Source of the DNA: Phorcus lineatus
Taxonomy: Eukaryota > Mollusca > Gastropoda > Trochida > Trochidae
Length of the DNA: 64,000 bases
NCBI GenBank assembly: GCA_921293015.1
Contig: OV121086.1
Location: 45,153,402 to 45,217,401, forward strand
Reading direction: 5' to 3'
Shown one piece after another: positions 62,951-64,000 of this stretch. How positions within the stretch are numbered: the stretch's first letter is position 1; every line of letters begins with the position of its first letter. Below the pieces are notes generated by a model. That model saw only the letters and a program-made list of their open reading frames with translations. It did not search any database and was not told where the DNA came from. The translations under genes and the position numbers were made by a program.

Positions 62951-63041
62951 GCTGATGTCTTGTAGCCCGGGCAGCTGCAGCTCTCAGGTAATGACCACAA
63001 GTCTCATGGAGGATAAGATGCTGGAGGACCACAAGATGTAA
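62951..63041 (+). CDS. BICD: Candidate alternative last exon of BICD
   Basis: After an acceptor-like gttttgcagag, phase 0 from 62952 reads LMSCSPGSCSSQVMTTSLME and then DKMLEDHKM before TAA at 63039-63041. This fits the phase 0 donor at 47874, giving a different C-terminus after SKMGTPK. If the alternative AG two bases earlier (62948-62949) is used, the frame reads one Ser and then stops. A donor-like caggtaatg near 62986 means the exon could also be internal. Modest GC enrichment and a clean stop support it, but no homology confirms it. Confidence 0.35.
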
Positions 63042-64000
63042 CACCCCTCATCCTCAACATGGAACAGGCCAACACAATGGGATAGTGTCCAATATGTGCA
63101 TGTGTGAGGGGTGTCCTATCACATGGAACAGTCCACATCAAAATTTTGCATTTTTGACGGGTGATTGCAATGATACCCCCTTTTAATCGGATCAGGAAAA
63201 GGATTCAAAATTTGCATATTGAGGGTTCTTTGCATTGTTAGGTATCGTCTGAGGCATTTTTCTTGTATTCGTTGAACTGATCTCATCCAGGGTATAGTAT
63301 ACAGTGTTTGATACAAGATTTGGTGGACTGAGTTTGATCAACCTCTCACCCCTATAACACAAATATGGACAATACCTTCATGGGCTATTCAACTGAAGGG
63401 GTTGGCTCATTATGACTATAGGGGTGGAAGCTTGTTTCTTGACTTCCTCCATCAGTTGTGACGACCAAGACCCCACATTTACATGAAGATGATGAACTTC
63501 TGTCTCACAATGCTTACCCAAGGACGGACTTCCACTCGTTATTCATGTTACAGAGACAAGAGACAAAAGGATGGCTCCCCATTTACCAAAGGAGTGACTA
63601 CCAAATATTGACAAACCTACTTGTTTCTTAGGAAACAAACCTAGAGACTGTTTCGGATACTGTGTGGTTGGATAAAAACCTTCGTCCAATTTCGAAACTT
63701 GATATTCCATTGCTAACTAACGCGCTGCAATTTGAGTTTGCAAGGAGTTGATTTTAATTTCGAAGGAGGAGCCTTCTCCCGAAATGATTCCATTGTTTAT
63801 AGTTGTGGCTGGAGATCACTGTACAGTATTTAGCGCTTGGAACAGAAGATATGATATTATACTCAGTGTTTGCAATGATCTGACTTCACGTGTAGTTTGA
63901 AGCCTCTAATCAAAAACACTGTGATACACAAGAGGTGGCGGAACCGTTGTATTTAATTCTCAAATCATTATTTAATTGCAAGTCTAATCACATTCATGTA
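63042..64000. other. Right edge: possible 3' UTR or intergenic DNA
   Basis: Somewhat less AT-rich than the preceding intron, as expected if it were 3' UTR of the candidate last exon. The minus-strand 65-codon ORF at 63119-63316 has no recognisable features. No clear polyadenylation signal found. Confidence 0.35.

Overview
Eukaryotic, animal genomic DNA. It is AT-rich and intron-rich, with long non-coding stretches, many short inverted-repeat transposons and several minisatellites. The proteins are metazoan. A degenerate repeat at about 12.92-13.06 kb resembles, from memory, a family widespread in bivalve and other molluscan genomes, so a mollusc or related marine invertebrate is the best guess, not proven.

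Three protein-coding genes are supported. (1) 486-3362, plus strand: the last five coding exons of a protein O-glucosyltransferase 1 (POGLUT1/Rumi) gene whose 5' part lies left of the window. (2) 8520-11147, minus strand: an uninterrupted 875-codon ORF for a type I membrane protein with a leucine-rich-repeat ectodomain, a Tyr/Asp-rich segment, a Ser/Thr-rich stalk, one membrane helix and a short tail ending in a PDZ-ligand-like motif. (3) 18729-47957, plus strand: a Bicaudal-D dynein adaptor with 72 codons in exon 1, a 26.8 kb intron, and the remaining 745 codons in one exon. A donor inside that exon and a candidate exon near 62.95 kb suggest alternative C-termini.

The rest is introns and intergenic DNA filled with repeats: a TTAA-flanked inverted-repeat family (two good copies, two degraded relatives); a 2.4 kb CACTG-ended, CACTA/EnSpm-like element full of TGTTCA/TGAACA motifs, with remnants of antisense coding sequence; a 2.3 kb inverted-repeat element with a nested hAT-like element and three 170-bp tandem units; two small foldback elements; and minisatellites of 63, 45 and 56 bp between 52 and 58.4 kb. 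The longest remaining ORF (478 codons, 51941-53377 minus) is produced by the 63-bp array and is probably not a gene.

The three genes have no evident shared pathway: POGLUT1 acts on EGF repeats in the ER, BICD links dynein to cargo in the cytoplasm, and the LRR protein is probably at the cell surface. No bacterial-style operons, CRISPR arrays, rRNA or complete tRNA genes were seen.
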